From contig CM054181.1 of assembly GCA_028829895.1 (NCBI GenBank), positions 113,675,860-113,739,859 of the forward strand: DNA of 64,000 bases, read 5' to 3'. Every line of letters begins with the position of its first letter. Positions within the stretch are counted from its first letter, which is position 1. A program made the translations under genes and the position numbers. Of the stretch, positions 12,746-62,696 are shown piece after piece. This stretch comes from Sinotaia quadrata. Taxonomy: Eukaryota > Mollusca > Gastropoda > Architaenioglossa > Viviparidae. Under the pieces are notes generated by a model. It saw only the letters and a list, made by a program, of their open reading frames with translations, had not been told where the DNA came from and made no database searches.

Positions 12746-14964
12746 TGTGTAAAGGGAAAAATGCAAAACTAATATACTTAATTAATTCCAATATATTCTT
12801 AAATATTTTAATTAATTATCCTTATTAGGGCATAATTCATGTTGGAATTTTGCTCTCTAAAAAACACGATGATATGAATTTAGATAAACAACTTTAACCC
12901 AGAAGGCATAATTGTTACGTGTCAACAATTGTTGCGTAAGTCTGTGCATTATAGGGCATTGCGTGCAGCATAAATCAGGAGCTGATATGCTTAAGGCTAT
13001 AAAATTGGAGCCAAAATTCTTCCTGTCTATAGAACACAGTCAGCCAACCATGACTATTGAACAATGCAGAAAACTAAACTCAGTTCATAGGTCGAAGACA
13101 GACATGTTGTTTTCGTGCCATGAAAATTCAGCGCAACCACTACCCAAACTCTGGAAGCACATAAATAGCCGAGTCTGAGAGAAATTAATCACTCTGATAA
13201 AATTCACGGTCCCATGTTGTATGGCTTTCACAGAAAGAGGCAAGAAGAGGTATGGCTGATATAGTAACTTACTTGTTGTAAAATGATTTTCTAACACTTG
13301 TCTAATCCATTTGAAATTATGTTTTATTCTTGTAAAATGCTGTAATGATTTGAACTTTGTAATTTTATTCTTGTTTGTATCAGATAAATAAATGTAAGGA
13401 GTTCGTAAATGAGAAACGAGATTGAAAGTACATATTTAGGACTTGTAAAAATATGAACTGATGCATAGAAATTAATTGTTATGTTATAGCTTCAAAAGCT
13501 GTTTTTCATTTATGGGCTGATGTTGGGTTTCTACATGGATTTCCTTCATTGGCTTGGCACCTGCAAAGCTGCTACCGAAGTCCGGTTGATCTGAGGAGGA
13601 TAACAAGAAGGATGGGTGAGCAATATATATATATATATATATATATCTTGTTGAGACCCTGAACCATATTTCAAAAGAAGTACAGAGCACTGGGAGAGAC
13701 GTTTGTGATGCAACTGGGAATTGTGACTTTTGAGTATTTCCTAAACCAGAAAGGTGTGTAGTATGAATGTGCACTGGTGACGGGAATTCACTGTGTCTAG
13801 GTGGTACTAGCTCAAAGGAAGATTGGGTTTAACAAAGAAAGTGCCGTGAAGTTACAAGGAGAGCAGTAGAGTGTTACGTGAATCTGACTCTGCTGAGTAA
13901 CCAAGGGTGGAACAATAAGCAAGACATTTGTTTTCACCACCATTTGTACTAGAATTGTGAATTGGACTATGTGCGTAATTTTATCTGCATCATGAATTCA
14001 TTCTGAGACTATGCAGAGGAACTGTGTTGTGTTATTGTGATTTATATTCAAAACTGTGACTATTCATGGATACGTTAATCTGACTGTATGCCAGAGTGAA
14101 CCAGAACTTTTACCAGTATTGTCCATTGCAACCAGAATTATACCTGCCAGTCTTCACCAGTGCAAGAACAGAGGTTGCCATATCAGGTGAATCATATTCA
14201 TGGTTGTTTATGTAATCTGTACATGTTTCTTTGATTTATGTTAATTTCTAATCCATTTCTGATTCTTCTTATAATTGTTTTGTATGAGTTGAAACTGTCA
14301 TGATACTTATTCTGATTGACTGTAACTTCTAGAAATTGTTTTATGAACCAAATTAGAGACAGAGTTTGATAACATTTGTTGACATAAATTCCTAGTAATT
14401 GTTCTGTGGAATTAGCTTGAGACATTTCCTAATTAATAAGCTTGTTTGGTAGACATTCGAGAAATTTGTGATCTCTGAATAATTTTCCTTGTATGTGAAT
14501 TTTTAATATTAATTGTACATTGATTTAATTGTTATTTATTTTTCTTTAATAAATTGTTGAATTTTAACTATCCACTCTTGTAGAGGTGGGGTACATGTGT
14601 GATGCTGGATGGGGGCTCTGCCAAATGATATAATGACATATGATTAGTCGGCCAAGCACATGTTTTAGGATAGTTCCCGTCATCGATAGAGAGAGATATG
14701 TGGGGGGCTGGAATAAAGACAGATGACTGACGAGAGAGTTCGTTTAAGGTCTGTTATTCTAGACAACTAACACTTGGGGAGAGAGTTAAGTAATTGACAG
14801 ACTTCTAAGGGTTTGATTTAGTCGCTCTCGTGACCGCAATGACAAAGACCCCGTAGGGTGACTGTGTGTTGATTGTGAGGAAGAATTATTATTTATGAAT
14901 TATTTATTAATATGATAATCACGCAGATAATAATTAACAATTAACAGACAAGAACCTTGCCACA
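12746..14964 (+). mobile_element. Family-2 LTR, probably solo, about 2.2 kb
   Basis: Starts (TG)TGTAAAGG and ends CTTGCCACA; ATATG lies on both sides if the start is taken at 12,746. Partner copy at 48,890-51,139. Contains AATAAA at about 14,550 ahead of CTATCCACTCTTG. Unit 2 has the empty site at about 46,620-46,640, so the insertion followed the duplication or was lost there. No coding sequence recognised. Confidence 0.72.
13621..13647. repeat. (AT)n microsatellite
   Basis: About 13 AT dinucleotides inside the family-2 LTR; absent from the partner copy. Confidence 0.9.
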
Positions 14965-16273
14965 ATATGTATGTAATTATACATGTAAATGTATGCAAAT
15001 ATATGCTACTTATATGTAAATGTATCTATGTATGTGTGTGAATGAATACATGTCCATGTATACGTATATTTATGTATTTATATAATTGCGCATGGTTGGA
15101 TGTTTACTTGCATGCAAGCATTTATTTACTTTATTCTTGCTTTAGTTTTGTAAATTTAAACATGGTTTAATGGACGATTTAAATTTTATTAAAAATTCTA
15201 CAGTTAAATATTTGTTAACATTATGACATTTAAATGTGTAATTAAAATGCATTGCAAATTACTTTTATGATAAATTCTCAGTTGTTAGCAATAGCTGAAA
15301 AAAATGAATTTGATTTAACACACGGAAATAGAGTTAACAAGATAAGCAGTGACATCAGTCTATTTTAGTCTGAATAGCAACACCCTGGACATCTGCAAAC
15401 TTCTTTTGAAACTGTCAGATAACACACACATTGTCGAACAGCTTTTGGATCGAAAATAAGCAATACTTTATTAATAACAGGACACACAGAAAGGTATACG
15501 TATAACAAAGAAATCCCACAAAGCAATACACACACATGCCTTTGTAAATAAATTCATTAAAGTAACAAATAAATTGAAAAGCCAGTATCAAAGATCAATA
15601 AGATTTACCAAATATTTATTGATCTTGATATACATATTAATAATACATAATTATATGAAAAATAATAAATGAACGTTATTACTGTTTTCATTTTTTGTGG
15701 TTGTCTTTGTTATATTGTTGTTGTAAGTGTCTCTTCTGTTATGCACACTTGAATTATGCTGAACATGTTTAACTTTCACACAAGAATGGAACTTGTTTTT
15801 CCAACATTTTTGTTGTGTACGCTGTGTTCCTAACTAGGCAAAAGGAATGTGACATTAAACACAAAATACAAATTTGGAAATATCCATCGGAAAAGTAAAG
15901 AATTTACTGATTCAAATTAAGAGTAATCGTTAGTAAAACTAAAATAAACGCTTGTTTGGGGAATTGAAATGGTTCATTTCTCTTTTGTGAACAAGTTTGT
16001 AAAAAACGGGTATTATCAAAGGCGGATCTTGCAACAGTAGTTATAATATTGCAATTAGTTCTTTAAGTTTAATGTATAAACTTTCATTAAGGAAATGGCG
16101 TATTTAAAATATCTGTACATTCCGTCCAGCAGTAGTTATAATATTGCAATTAGTTCTTTAAGTTTGAATTATAAACTTTCATTAAAAAATTGGTGTATTT
16201 AAAATATCTGTACATTGGGTCAAGCAGGTCGCGTCTTCTCATACGCGTTGTAAAAAGCGATTTTAGTTTTTGT
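14965..16273 (-). other. Gene B 3' flank and probable 3' UTR
   Basis: Matches 46,640-47,912 downstream of gene C. AATAAA-type sites exist on the minus strand, for example at about 15,615-15,620, but the real poly(A) site cannot be chosen without transcripts. Confidence 0.5.
16038..16226. repeat. Two tandem copies of about 95 bp after the gene B stop
   Basis: Each begins AGTAGTTATAATATTGCAAT and ends ATCTGTACATT. The same pair lies at 47,681-47,866 downstream of gene C, so it predates the duplication. Lies in the likely 3' UTR. Confidence 0.9.
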
Positions 16274-38700
<22,427 letters not shown>

Positions 38701-38800
38701 TGTGAGTGAATGCTTTAAACGATGAACTGACGATGACTAAGAAGTCTTTCGAGATACCTTCTGTAATAATATCAAAAAGCAAAGCAGTACTTCATCTGAT

Positions 38801-39013
38801 GGTGCGGTGGAGTAAATTTGCATATCTCTAATTCTAAACTTAATTGTTAAATAAATTGTTAAATTGTCGAAGTGACCCGACCTTGGGCACTCATTATGAA
38901 GGTAATTTTGAAAGTGCCTGAGTTGGAGTAAACACTCGAGTTGAGAATATGCTAGAAATTGCTGATGTAATGCAAACCAGTTCTAACTGTATGAAGAAAC
39001 TGTATGAGTAGTT
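38801..39013 (+). mobile_element. Family-1 LTR fragment just upstream of gene B start
   Basis: First about 200 bp of the LTR (AGTAAATTTGCATATCTC, AGTGACCCGACCTTGGGCAC). It starts about 100 bp upstream of the ATG, antisense to the gene, as at gene A (8,533-8,736). Confidence 0.78.
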
Positions 39014-39689
39014 TTATTATCCAATTAGCCGGGTCAAATTGTGACGCTTACAACACTGAAAATCGAGGACATATATATCAGTCTGATTCAAAATCAACTA
39101 ATTGCCCACTTTTAATTATGAAATAAACAGGAAAGAAAATTGAGAGAGAGCGGATGTTCTGGGTGAAATTAAGAGAAAAGTGGACAAGTGTTCATTCCGT
39201 AGTACATACTAATTACAAAGCCATGTGATCAAACTAATTAAAGTAATTAGGTCAAAGTATCGTCACAGTTTGCATCCTCAGTAGAAGTATTTTCTGAAAA
39301 AACGTGTAATCAGAGCTTAAGTGCACTTGTTTTAAAAGTCATTCACAGTTTCGTGTCAGCCCTAGTAGAGGGGTCATTAATTGAATTACTGAAGTGAATT
39401 TAAAATAATCTTAACGATACATGCACGTTGATCGTATGAGCTCCTTAATTGACATGACAACCAGCAGAGATGCAATGACTCTCGCACACATAAAACACAC
39501 AGTTGGACTCTGGAAAATGTGCTCCAGTTAAAAGAGATTTTATTAATTTGAAAAAAAAAATTGTTTGTTTTCTTGTTCTCTTTTGCTTTTTGTTGCTTTG
39601 TTTGATGTTTATATTCATTTTAAAATATTTGTTCTTACATATTTTTTGTGGTGTACGCGGATAATGCTTATATTTCTAATCAGAATTTT
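39014..39689. other. Upstream region of gene B
   Basis: 39,014-39,535 matches 8,737-9,255. The rest is AT-rich and unmatched. Likely regulatory, but no motif could be named with confidence. Confidence 0.5.
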
Positions 39690-40024
39690 TTTAAAAATTG
39701 AATAAAAATACAGAATTGGAAAAACCCACTGGAATAATAATAAAAATAGTAAATACTTCGAATGAAGTGTAGTTGTTGGTAAAACTCAAATAAGTTCTTG
39801 ATTAAGTATAAAATATGTTTGATTTCCTTTATGTGAACAAATTTGCACACAATAGTATTATCTAAATTTGCAATAGTAATGATACTAATTATTGCATTTA
39901 GTTCATTAACTCGCACCAATTCACTTTCATCAAGAAAAAGATGTATTTAAAGATGTCTGCATTTCCAGTCAAAATGGTCCGACTCAAAGGCGTTTCACAG
40001 TGATTTTACTGTCATTGCTTATGA

Positions 40025-40264
40025 TATCTTATTTTCATCTCTACCCTTTTAAAGGATCGAGTGTCATTTTTCCAATAGTACCAAACCACATCATCACCAC
40101 CAACAGCGCCGTCTGACTTGTAATGACCATTCAGGTTGGAGTCAAGACAGGCTCTTTACCACGACGCCCCATGCCAGAGCTGCGCACATTTAGAGAATTA
40201 TGTTTGTCGTCATCTCTGTCGTACGTAGTGAACTGACACAAATTGTGGGCCCTGAAACTGTCCC
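40025..40264 (-). pseudogene. Orphan last FREP exon (fibrinogen C-terminus), broken
   Basis: Aligns along its whole length with gene B/C exon 9 (GDSFRAHNL, YDRDDDKHNS, then KRVEMKI). It carries a one-base deletion just before the NCAQ position and a TAA in place of the WWY tyrosine codon; the normal stop is also lost. Its flanks match gene B 3' flank (39,690-40,025 with about 15.86-16.27 kb) and intron 8. No other exons of this copy lie between genes B and C, so most of the gene has been deleted. Confidence 0.88.
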
Positions 40265-40586
40265 CTGTGACGAAAGATAATATTATTTACAAACATTACG
40301 TGTTGTGAAATATAAAACAATATCTACGTCTTCAACTGTAGCATGCAAATGTAGATAGATATATATGTTTATTAATTTTAATTTAACTAAGTTTCTAGCA
40401 TTTAAACGTCTTTCTAGAAAAGAAAATACTAACAAATTATTCCTGGAATCTTTCACGTTATGCTGTTCATACTTATATATTTCAATTATTTTCCATATGT
40501 GTATCAGTATAATGATTTTGATGAACAATAGCCTTTCGACCCCCCCACCCCTAATCATAACAATAACAGTAAACTGTTTGGGATAG

Positions 40587-42190
40587 TGGTTACAATTATT
40601 ATTAATCACCCATAACTAATTACAAGTGATGAGAATCTTAATTTATGTTATTAATAATTTTCCAGACGACACCTCTCGTCTCTCCCACTTGGCGGATATA
40701 CGGGCGTTGTAAACGTTTTCTCTCTTTCACTACATTAAAACAAACATTTACTGTTACACGATAATTCCCTAGGTGGAACACGTCTTATTAAAGGAGAAGT
40801 TAATCTATCCACCCACCCACATTATTTTCCAACATATAATCAATATGTGCAAGAAGGACGATAAATTTAACAATACATTTACTAAATCAACAATCAAATA
40901 TACAGCATATGAATAAAATCAAAAGAGCATTGACATTTACATCACTTCACAACAATGTTCAATTAACACTGGACAATCATTCAGTTTATCTTATCATAGA
41001 CCTTAACAGTCAATTAACATAATGTGCAATTGACTTCATGGATATCATCACAGAAATGAGCATAGAGTTTCAGAGAAATAATTAAAGTCAATGCACATAA
41101 CCAGTTCAAAGATGGCGGCTGTCACCAGCATGTATTTCACAGTTATGCGGTTTGCAACAAGTCACTGCCTTTCATATTCAGGCGAGGTCCCAAGTGTCCT
41201 TTCTAGAGGCACATTAAACAACTGTTCCAGAATCTTCAACACACGTTTCAAGCACATGGGTAGAGAATTGTCCTGAATTTCACACGCGCTATCAAGCACA
41301 TCAGGAGGAATGTTCCCGAATTTAAGTGTACGTTACTCAACACACCATGAGGAACATTCAAAGTAAACTTTATGAATTCTCGAGACCAAACTCAAGCCAC
41401 AAATTTCCGCCATACTGGCTCTCGAACAGAATTCACAAGAATCAACTTACAGCAACACGTTCTACTAAGTTGATGACAATACCGGATTCACACAGCAACT
41501 AGTAGAGTACAGTAGTAACTATAGCATGACGTGACAAAGTAAAACAAACAAGGCTGGCTCCTCTGCAAAAGTCAAATGAAAGCAGCACTTAATTTCAGGC
41601 ATATTTCATCTCTAAACTCTTTCTCTGTTATATACATACATTCTCAACTTACAAATCTTGCAATATTTGTATTAGCTTGATACACACACAGTATATGAAA
41701 TATAGCATCAATCAAACTTCACAAGTATAATGTACAACGTAATAAAATTAATGAACATAATAAAATAATTGTTTCAATTACATAAGCATTCTCTAATTCA
41801 AATCATTGATCAATAAGTCAATTCTTTCTTTATCAGTCATTTAACTTACTATATATAATCTACTGATTGCCTTTATGACTGGACTCGAGGTATGTGTTCA
41901 TATTTAAAGTGATTAAAATAGAGTATTTATTCAACAAAGAAACTTCAAGTCCATCCCCATTGGATGAATTTGATATGAACAAGTGTGAGACTATTAGTCA
42001 GGAAAACTATTCATCCAGTTGGAACTGGTTTGGATTGCATCAGCATTTTCTCGCCTATCCTCAATGAGTTGTTTACTTCCAACTTTGACACTTAAAATAA
42101 ACAGTGCCCAAGGTCGGGTTGCTTTGACATTTAACAATTTATATAACAATTAAGTTTAGAAATAGGGATAAGCAAATTTACTCCACCACA
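40587..42190 (-). mobile_element. Family-1 solo LTR next to the orphan exon
   Basis: Right end reads AAATTTACTCCACCACA; left end is slightly eroded (TGGTTACAATT). Flanks GATAG and GATGG fit a target duplication with one change. No coding sequence. Confidence 0.78.
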
Positions 42191-43350
42191 GATGGTTAAT
42201 ATACAGTTTTGGACATGTTTGTACACACTAGAACATGTATCTCCGACACATGATATTATGTCCGCGCTAATGATTTGTTAACTCATCTCTAGTGACGTAA
42301 CCAAAACAATAACTGCAAATCGATACATTTCTGGGCTTCAGAATCACACGGATGCACAAATGTTATGTAATCTTTGATTTTTAGGAATAATGGAAGAAGA
42401 AATAATGGAAGTTTATTGATTAGTTGATAAGGAAAAGATAGATGTACACTATAAGCAGTGCACTCGTGTGTCTTTGACACAAAGGTCAGGGAAGACACAA
42501 CTATGTGATGTGAAATAGATGTAATTCTTAAATATAAAATAAAATCATACATTTTATACATTATGTTTACTATGTTTATTAAAAAGAGCAATTACAATTT
42601 ACATTTTCTTCCTGGTTTATAAGCATGTAGGATTAGAAATAAAAGTAATGCTGAGTGTGCCATTAATGTCGTGTACATGTCATCAGAGATGCGTTAGCAC
42701 CTGACAAAAACTTTTAAAGCAACTTAATCTGGATAACAGAACCTAATACTGAAATAATCAGTCATTTTTTTCCCCGCGATCGTGGTTAAAATAAAATTTA
42801 ATTAAAGATTTTTGAAATATTTTTCGAAAAAACCGAAACTTATTTTTTTCCAGTTCAGGGTACAATCTTTATAGATAGATTTACAGGCTACGTGTTACAG
42901 ATCTAAATACAAATCACACTGTAACATACACTCGTCTGTCTCTTTTGTTCTGTTACTAATGGACAATAGTTCTGCTTGCACGGATATGTAGTCACTTGCA
43001 GATATTTACAACGGTATGTCTGTCACCAAAGTAGTTAGCACACCACTTGAAGTTGTTTACTATGACACACACATCTGAAGAGTTTGGATGGCATGTAACT
43101 GAGATTATTCTTTCTTAATAATAGAAGGGTTGTGAATGGACAGCCTGTAATGACAAGTCTTCGTACACCAGAAAATTAGTCTTTGGTTTTACCTTTATTT
43201 AGAAAATTGACCAAAAATAAACCCAGACTGATAATTGCTAAACTTGTATTTAATACTTAGAACTCCATCTAATTTCATTTCATTGACAGGCGATAATTTG
43301 CTTAATCTCATAAAAACATTTTATCATGGTTCTCTAATTATGCGCAATAA

Positions 43351-44550
43351 TCTCTTTCACTTCTTATTACACAAGGGCAAGAAGAGAAAATAAGCAGGGG
43401 AGAAATGAAACAATTATGAACTATGTACGAAATCATGAACCGAAACGAACTGTCCAGGTCAAGGTGAAGCAGAGCTATGATTCTGTTTAAAATTTATAGT
43501 TTAAGATGACGTGAAATCTCAGAGCTGTTGAGATTTAGTGCCAATGGTCAAAGAAGTTCCTTGAGAACAGTTCACGTACCCGAACTGTATTTACATATTG
43601 TTACCTTGGTTACTATCGACAATAGCAATAACCCGGAGAGACAACTACGTATAGCTATATGCATATTATTACTTTGACTCCTGTCCGACAATAATACTAG
43701 CTCAGTAAAAAGCCACACCCTAATATATCGTAAACCTAACCATACTCTGCAGTAAAAGACCACACCCTAATATAACGGAAACCTAAACATACTGTGCAGT
43801 AAAAGGCCACACCCTAATATAACGTAAACCTAACCATACTGTGCAGTAAAAGGCTACACCCTAACATAACAAAACCACCCTTACATTACACATGGAACTT
43901 TTGTTTATTGCGCAATTTATAAAAACAGAATGAATTTCACACAAAGAACTCTGGTTCGTCTATTTACATTCTCACAAATTAGTATTACAATATTGATATC
44001 GGACATTCTGGGCTGTTACCGACCAAACATTGTAACTTTAAACGTTTTCCGACGACAGTTTTCTTTGACTTCGAGTCGTTTTAAAATCAGTAGTTGTAAC
44101 CATTTATATGTTATGTAAGTACACCCATTGAGAAATTTGAATGTCATTAATAAAATAGATATTTATTTAATCCGTTATTGGTCACTAGAGAATGGAACCA
44201 TTACAGTTTTTTGCACTACATTCAGCTGAACAGCTGTCTTTTTACTCCAACCAAAATTTAGAGTTCATGAATGTAAATAGAATATTTTCCACAATTTAAT
44301 TTTGATTTATTAGAAGTAATTTAATTATAAAAATAAGTACTGTTGGTGGCTGGGAAGGGGTGGCAGGCATGTATATTTTCTTCCAACTGCCTTGAGCCCT
44401 GCCTTATGGTATTTTTAAATGACTTGAAGGAATAATATTTGAAATATAATATTTTATTTTTTTTAAAAAACGACATATTTAGTGGAAGAGTACTTAAGGG
44501 TATGTACCTGTATGAAACGTCAAGCCATAACTCCGGCATATGTTACATTT
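43351..44550. other. Intergenic segment without a match in unit 1
   Basis: No gene recognised. Contains a 47-bp tandem repeat at 43,700-43,872. The equivalent region of unit 1 seems to have been lost with the rearranged element at 9.3-12.1 kb. Confidence 0.5.
43700..43872. repeat. 47-bp tandem repeat, about four copies
   Basis: CAGTAAAAGGCCACACCCTA plus ATATAACGTAAACCTAACCATACTGTG, with minor variants. Confidence 0.92.
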
Positions 44551-45786
44551 TGTGACGCAAACGCCACTTAGTTAATGAAAATGATTATTATTATTAATTA
44601 ATCTTTCATAACTAATTACAAGTAATGAGAATCTTAATTTATTTTATTAATGATCCTCCAGCAGACACCATTCGACTCCCACACTTGGCGGATATATGGG
44701 CGCTGTAAATGATTTCTCTCTTCCACAGCATTAAAGAGAAATATTTACTGTCACACAATGTTATAAAGGTGGAGAACATTTTACTACAGAATAAGACAAA
44801 TCCGTCTTTAACCTATATTTAGCGAGTTTCCCATCCACCCACTTTCTTCTCCAACATAAGGTTATCAATATGCATAAGAAGCTCAATAAATTTATTAAAT
44901 CAACAATTAAATATACATATGACAAATACAATGAAATACATTACTTGACGTCAATATTTGTATGAAACAACATTCGTATAATTTATATAGCTCAAAGTCT
45001 TATGCATAAAATACAATTCAACAATAGAGTCAATACAAATCACAGGATAGTCTTATCAGAGAACAGAAATGGAGTTATTAAAAATAAACAATAATAGTCT
45101 TTATATAACATGATTCAGCATGGTCTTAACAGTCCTTCGCTAACTTTGCCACAACGTCATAAATTATAGTTCAGTTCAATTTACACTGTTTCCTTCCTCA
45201 TATTGAAACATATTTGCCATAGGTTCTCTTGAAGTCAACCTGAGCCTTTTTCCACCATACCAGTTTAAATACAGCATACCAAACAATGTTAAGTATTTAG
45301 AAATCTATATGTGAGCAGCTTAGTTCAAAGAGTTGTAGAAATAAAAGTCAACTCGCATAGTACATCTCTAAATAAAACACGAGTATAACATATCAATAGC
45401 GAAATGCATGAAATGTTTCAAAGTCCATACTCGCTCTACAAGTCAGCTAACTCACCATCAAGCTAATGACCAACTTTCATGACCGGACTTCTTGCCACTC
45501 CCAATTCAGAGTGATTAGAATAGAATTTTGTACATCAAGTAAACGTTTTGATCTCAGCCCATTGGCTGGTCTCGTTGTCGTAAATCATAACCATTGGATA
45601 ATAAAATCTAATCACTGGTTTGTATTACATCAACATTTTCTAGCATATTCTAGCTCCGAGCGTTTACTTCAGACACTTCAAAAATTCCGTCATAAGGAGT
45701 GCCCAAGGTCGGGTTACTCTGACAGTTTAACAATTTACATAACAATTAAATTTTAAAATAGGGATAGGCAAATTTACTCAGTCACA
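44551..45786 (-). mobile_element. Family-1 solo LTR with perfect target duplication CATTT
   Basis: Starts TGTGACGCAAACGCCAC and ends TCAGTCACA. CATTT lies directly on both sides, which fixes the family's ends and its 5-bp duplication. Same insertion as the LTR ending at 12,131, which has kept gag sequence. Confidence 0.92.
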
Positions 45787-47912
45787 CATTTTAATATCTC
45801 TGTCTCAGTGGGAGGTGAGACATACCAGGGAAGTGACCGTCAGACTACGTGTTTTATCTCACTTCATCATAATAACTTCTTTTAAGTCAACAACGTTATA
45901 ATAATACAGGTTTCATGAAAGAGAGAAAGAAAAATAATGAAAATCCCAACATATATTTTGTTTTATATACCGTGTATGTTCTTGCAGATTTTTTAGAGTT
46001 ACAAATGAATAGATTAATATATATTTTGTTTTATATAACGTGTATGTTCTTGTAGATTTTTTTAGAGTTACAAATGAAAAGATTAATGTATGTTACGCTT
46101 TCTTCAAATATTGAGAACACCCACATAATACAGCGTTGTATGTATCAAAATCTGATGCGTAAAACTTGGAGGTTGCCATTTTCAAACAAACGTGTCAAAA
46201 TCTGTCTTATTTCTCCGTGACATTTTTGACTCTTCAATAGCAGTTGGTGTTTGATTATTTTATTTTGTTTTGTTTTTTAATGTTTATTTTTTTTTAAATA
46301 GACGCTCTATGTTTTCCTTTCACAAAGCTTAGAATTATGACCTAGTCGCATGCCTCGTGTTAAATGTTCTATACGGCAGATACCGATGGCTTCTGACCTC
46401 AGCTATTATTCGAAGGTCATCTACGCAAGTCACTCGTTCATTTGAACTTTTCTACGAGATTTTTCTTGTCGCCTGGACGCAGTCACCTGATTTACCTGAT
46501 AAGGAACTTAATCACTTTGCGTTTTAGTGGCTTCTGAATATTTATTTTTGAAAACTGAGGCGAGTAAATGTAACAGGGCGCATCTACGTATATAATATGA
46601 GCGTATATATGTGTTTAAATATAAATTTTAATATATGCAAATATATGCTACTTATATATAAATGTATCAATATGTGTGTGAATTAATATATGTCTATGTA
46701 TATTTATGTATTTATATAATTGTTCATGTTTAGATGTGTACTTTACTTAGCATTTATTTCTTTTATTCTTGTTTTTCTTTTGTTAATTTGAACATGTTGG
46801 CAAATTGACAATTTAAATTTTATTAAAAGTTCTACAGTTAAATGTTTGTTAACATTATGACATTTAAATGTGTAATTAAACAATGCAAGATAAGTTACTT
46901 TTATTGAAAATTCTGAGTTGTTAGCAATGCTGAAAAAAGTGAATTTGATTTAACACACGGAAATAGAGTTAACAAGACAAGCAGTGACACCAGTCTATTT
47001 TAGTCTGAATAGCAACACCCTGGACATGTGCAAACTTCTTTTGAACTGTCAAATAACACACACATTGTAGAACAGCTTCTGTATCGAAAATAAGCAATAC
47101 TTTAATAATAACAGGACACACAGACAGGTATAAACAACAAATATATCACACAAAGCAATACACACAAACACACACATGCCTTTGTAAACGAATTTATTAA
47201 AGTAACAAATGAAAAGACAAGCGAGTATAAAAGATTAATAATATTTACCATATATTTATTGATTTTGATATACTTATTAATAATAATTAAAAATAAGAAA
47301 AATAATAAAAGAATGTTATTAGTGTTTTTATTTTTTTTTTTGGTTGTCTTTGTTATATTGTTTTTAGAAGGGTTTCTTCTGTTCTTCACACTGTTGATTA
47401 TGCTTAACATGTTTAACTTTCACACAAGAATAGAACTTATTTTCCAACATTTTGTATTTTATGCTGTGTTCCTAACTAGACAGAAGGAATGTGACATTGA
47501 ACATAAAATACAAATTTGGAAATATCCATCGGAAAAGTAAAGAATTTACTGATTCAAATTAAGAGTAGTGGTTAGTAAAACTAAAATAAACGCTTGTTTT
47601 GGGGAACATAAATGGTTCATTTCTCTTTTGTGAACAAGTTTGTAAAAAACGGTATTATCAAAGGCAGATCTTGCAACAGTAGTTATAATATTGCAATTAG
47701 TTCTTTAAGTTTGAACTATAAACTTTCATTAAGAATTTAGTGTATTTAAAATATCTGTACATTCAGTCCAACAGTAGTTATAATATTGCTATTAGTTCTT
47801 TAAGTCTGAATTATTAACTTTCATTAAGAAAATTGTATATTTAAAATATCTGTACATTCAGTCCAACAGGTCCTTTTTCTCATACGCGTTGTAAAACCGA
47901 TTTTAGTTTTGT
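45787..47912 (-). other. Intergenic and gene C 3' flank
   Basis: Matches 12,132-12,745 and 14,965-16,273 with the family-2 insertion absent. Includes two 90-bp tandem copies at 47,681-47,866. No gene seen. Confidence 0.6.

Positions 47913-62696
<14,784 letters not shown>

Larger units (their letters stand above)
39690..43350 (-). repeat. Third partial copy of the FREP 3'-end region
   Basis: Sequence matches about 15.86-20.0 kb of unit 1: 3' flank, exon 9 remnant, then intron 8. Around 42,900-42,940 it shows the empty target site of the solo LTR found at 17,907-19,501, and it carries its own LTR in the opposite orientation at 40,587-42,190. It therefore split from gene B before either insertion. 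Confidence 0.7.
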
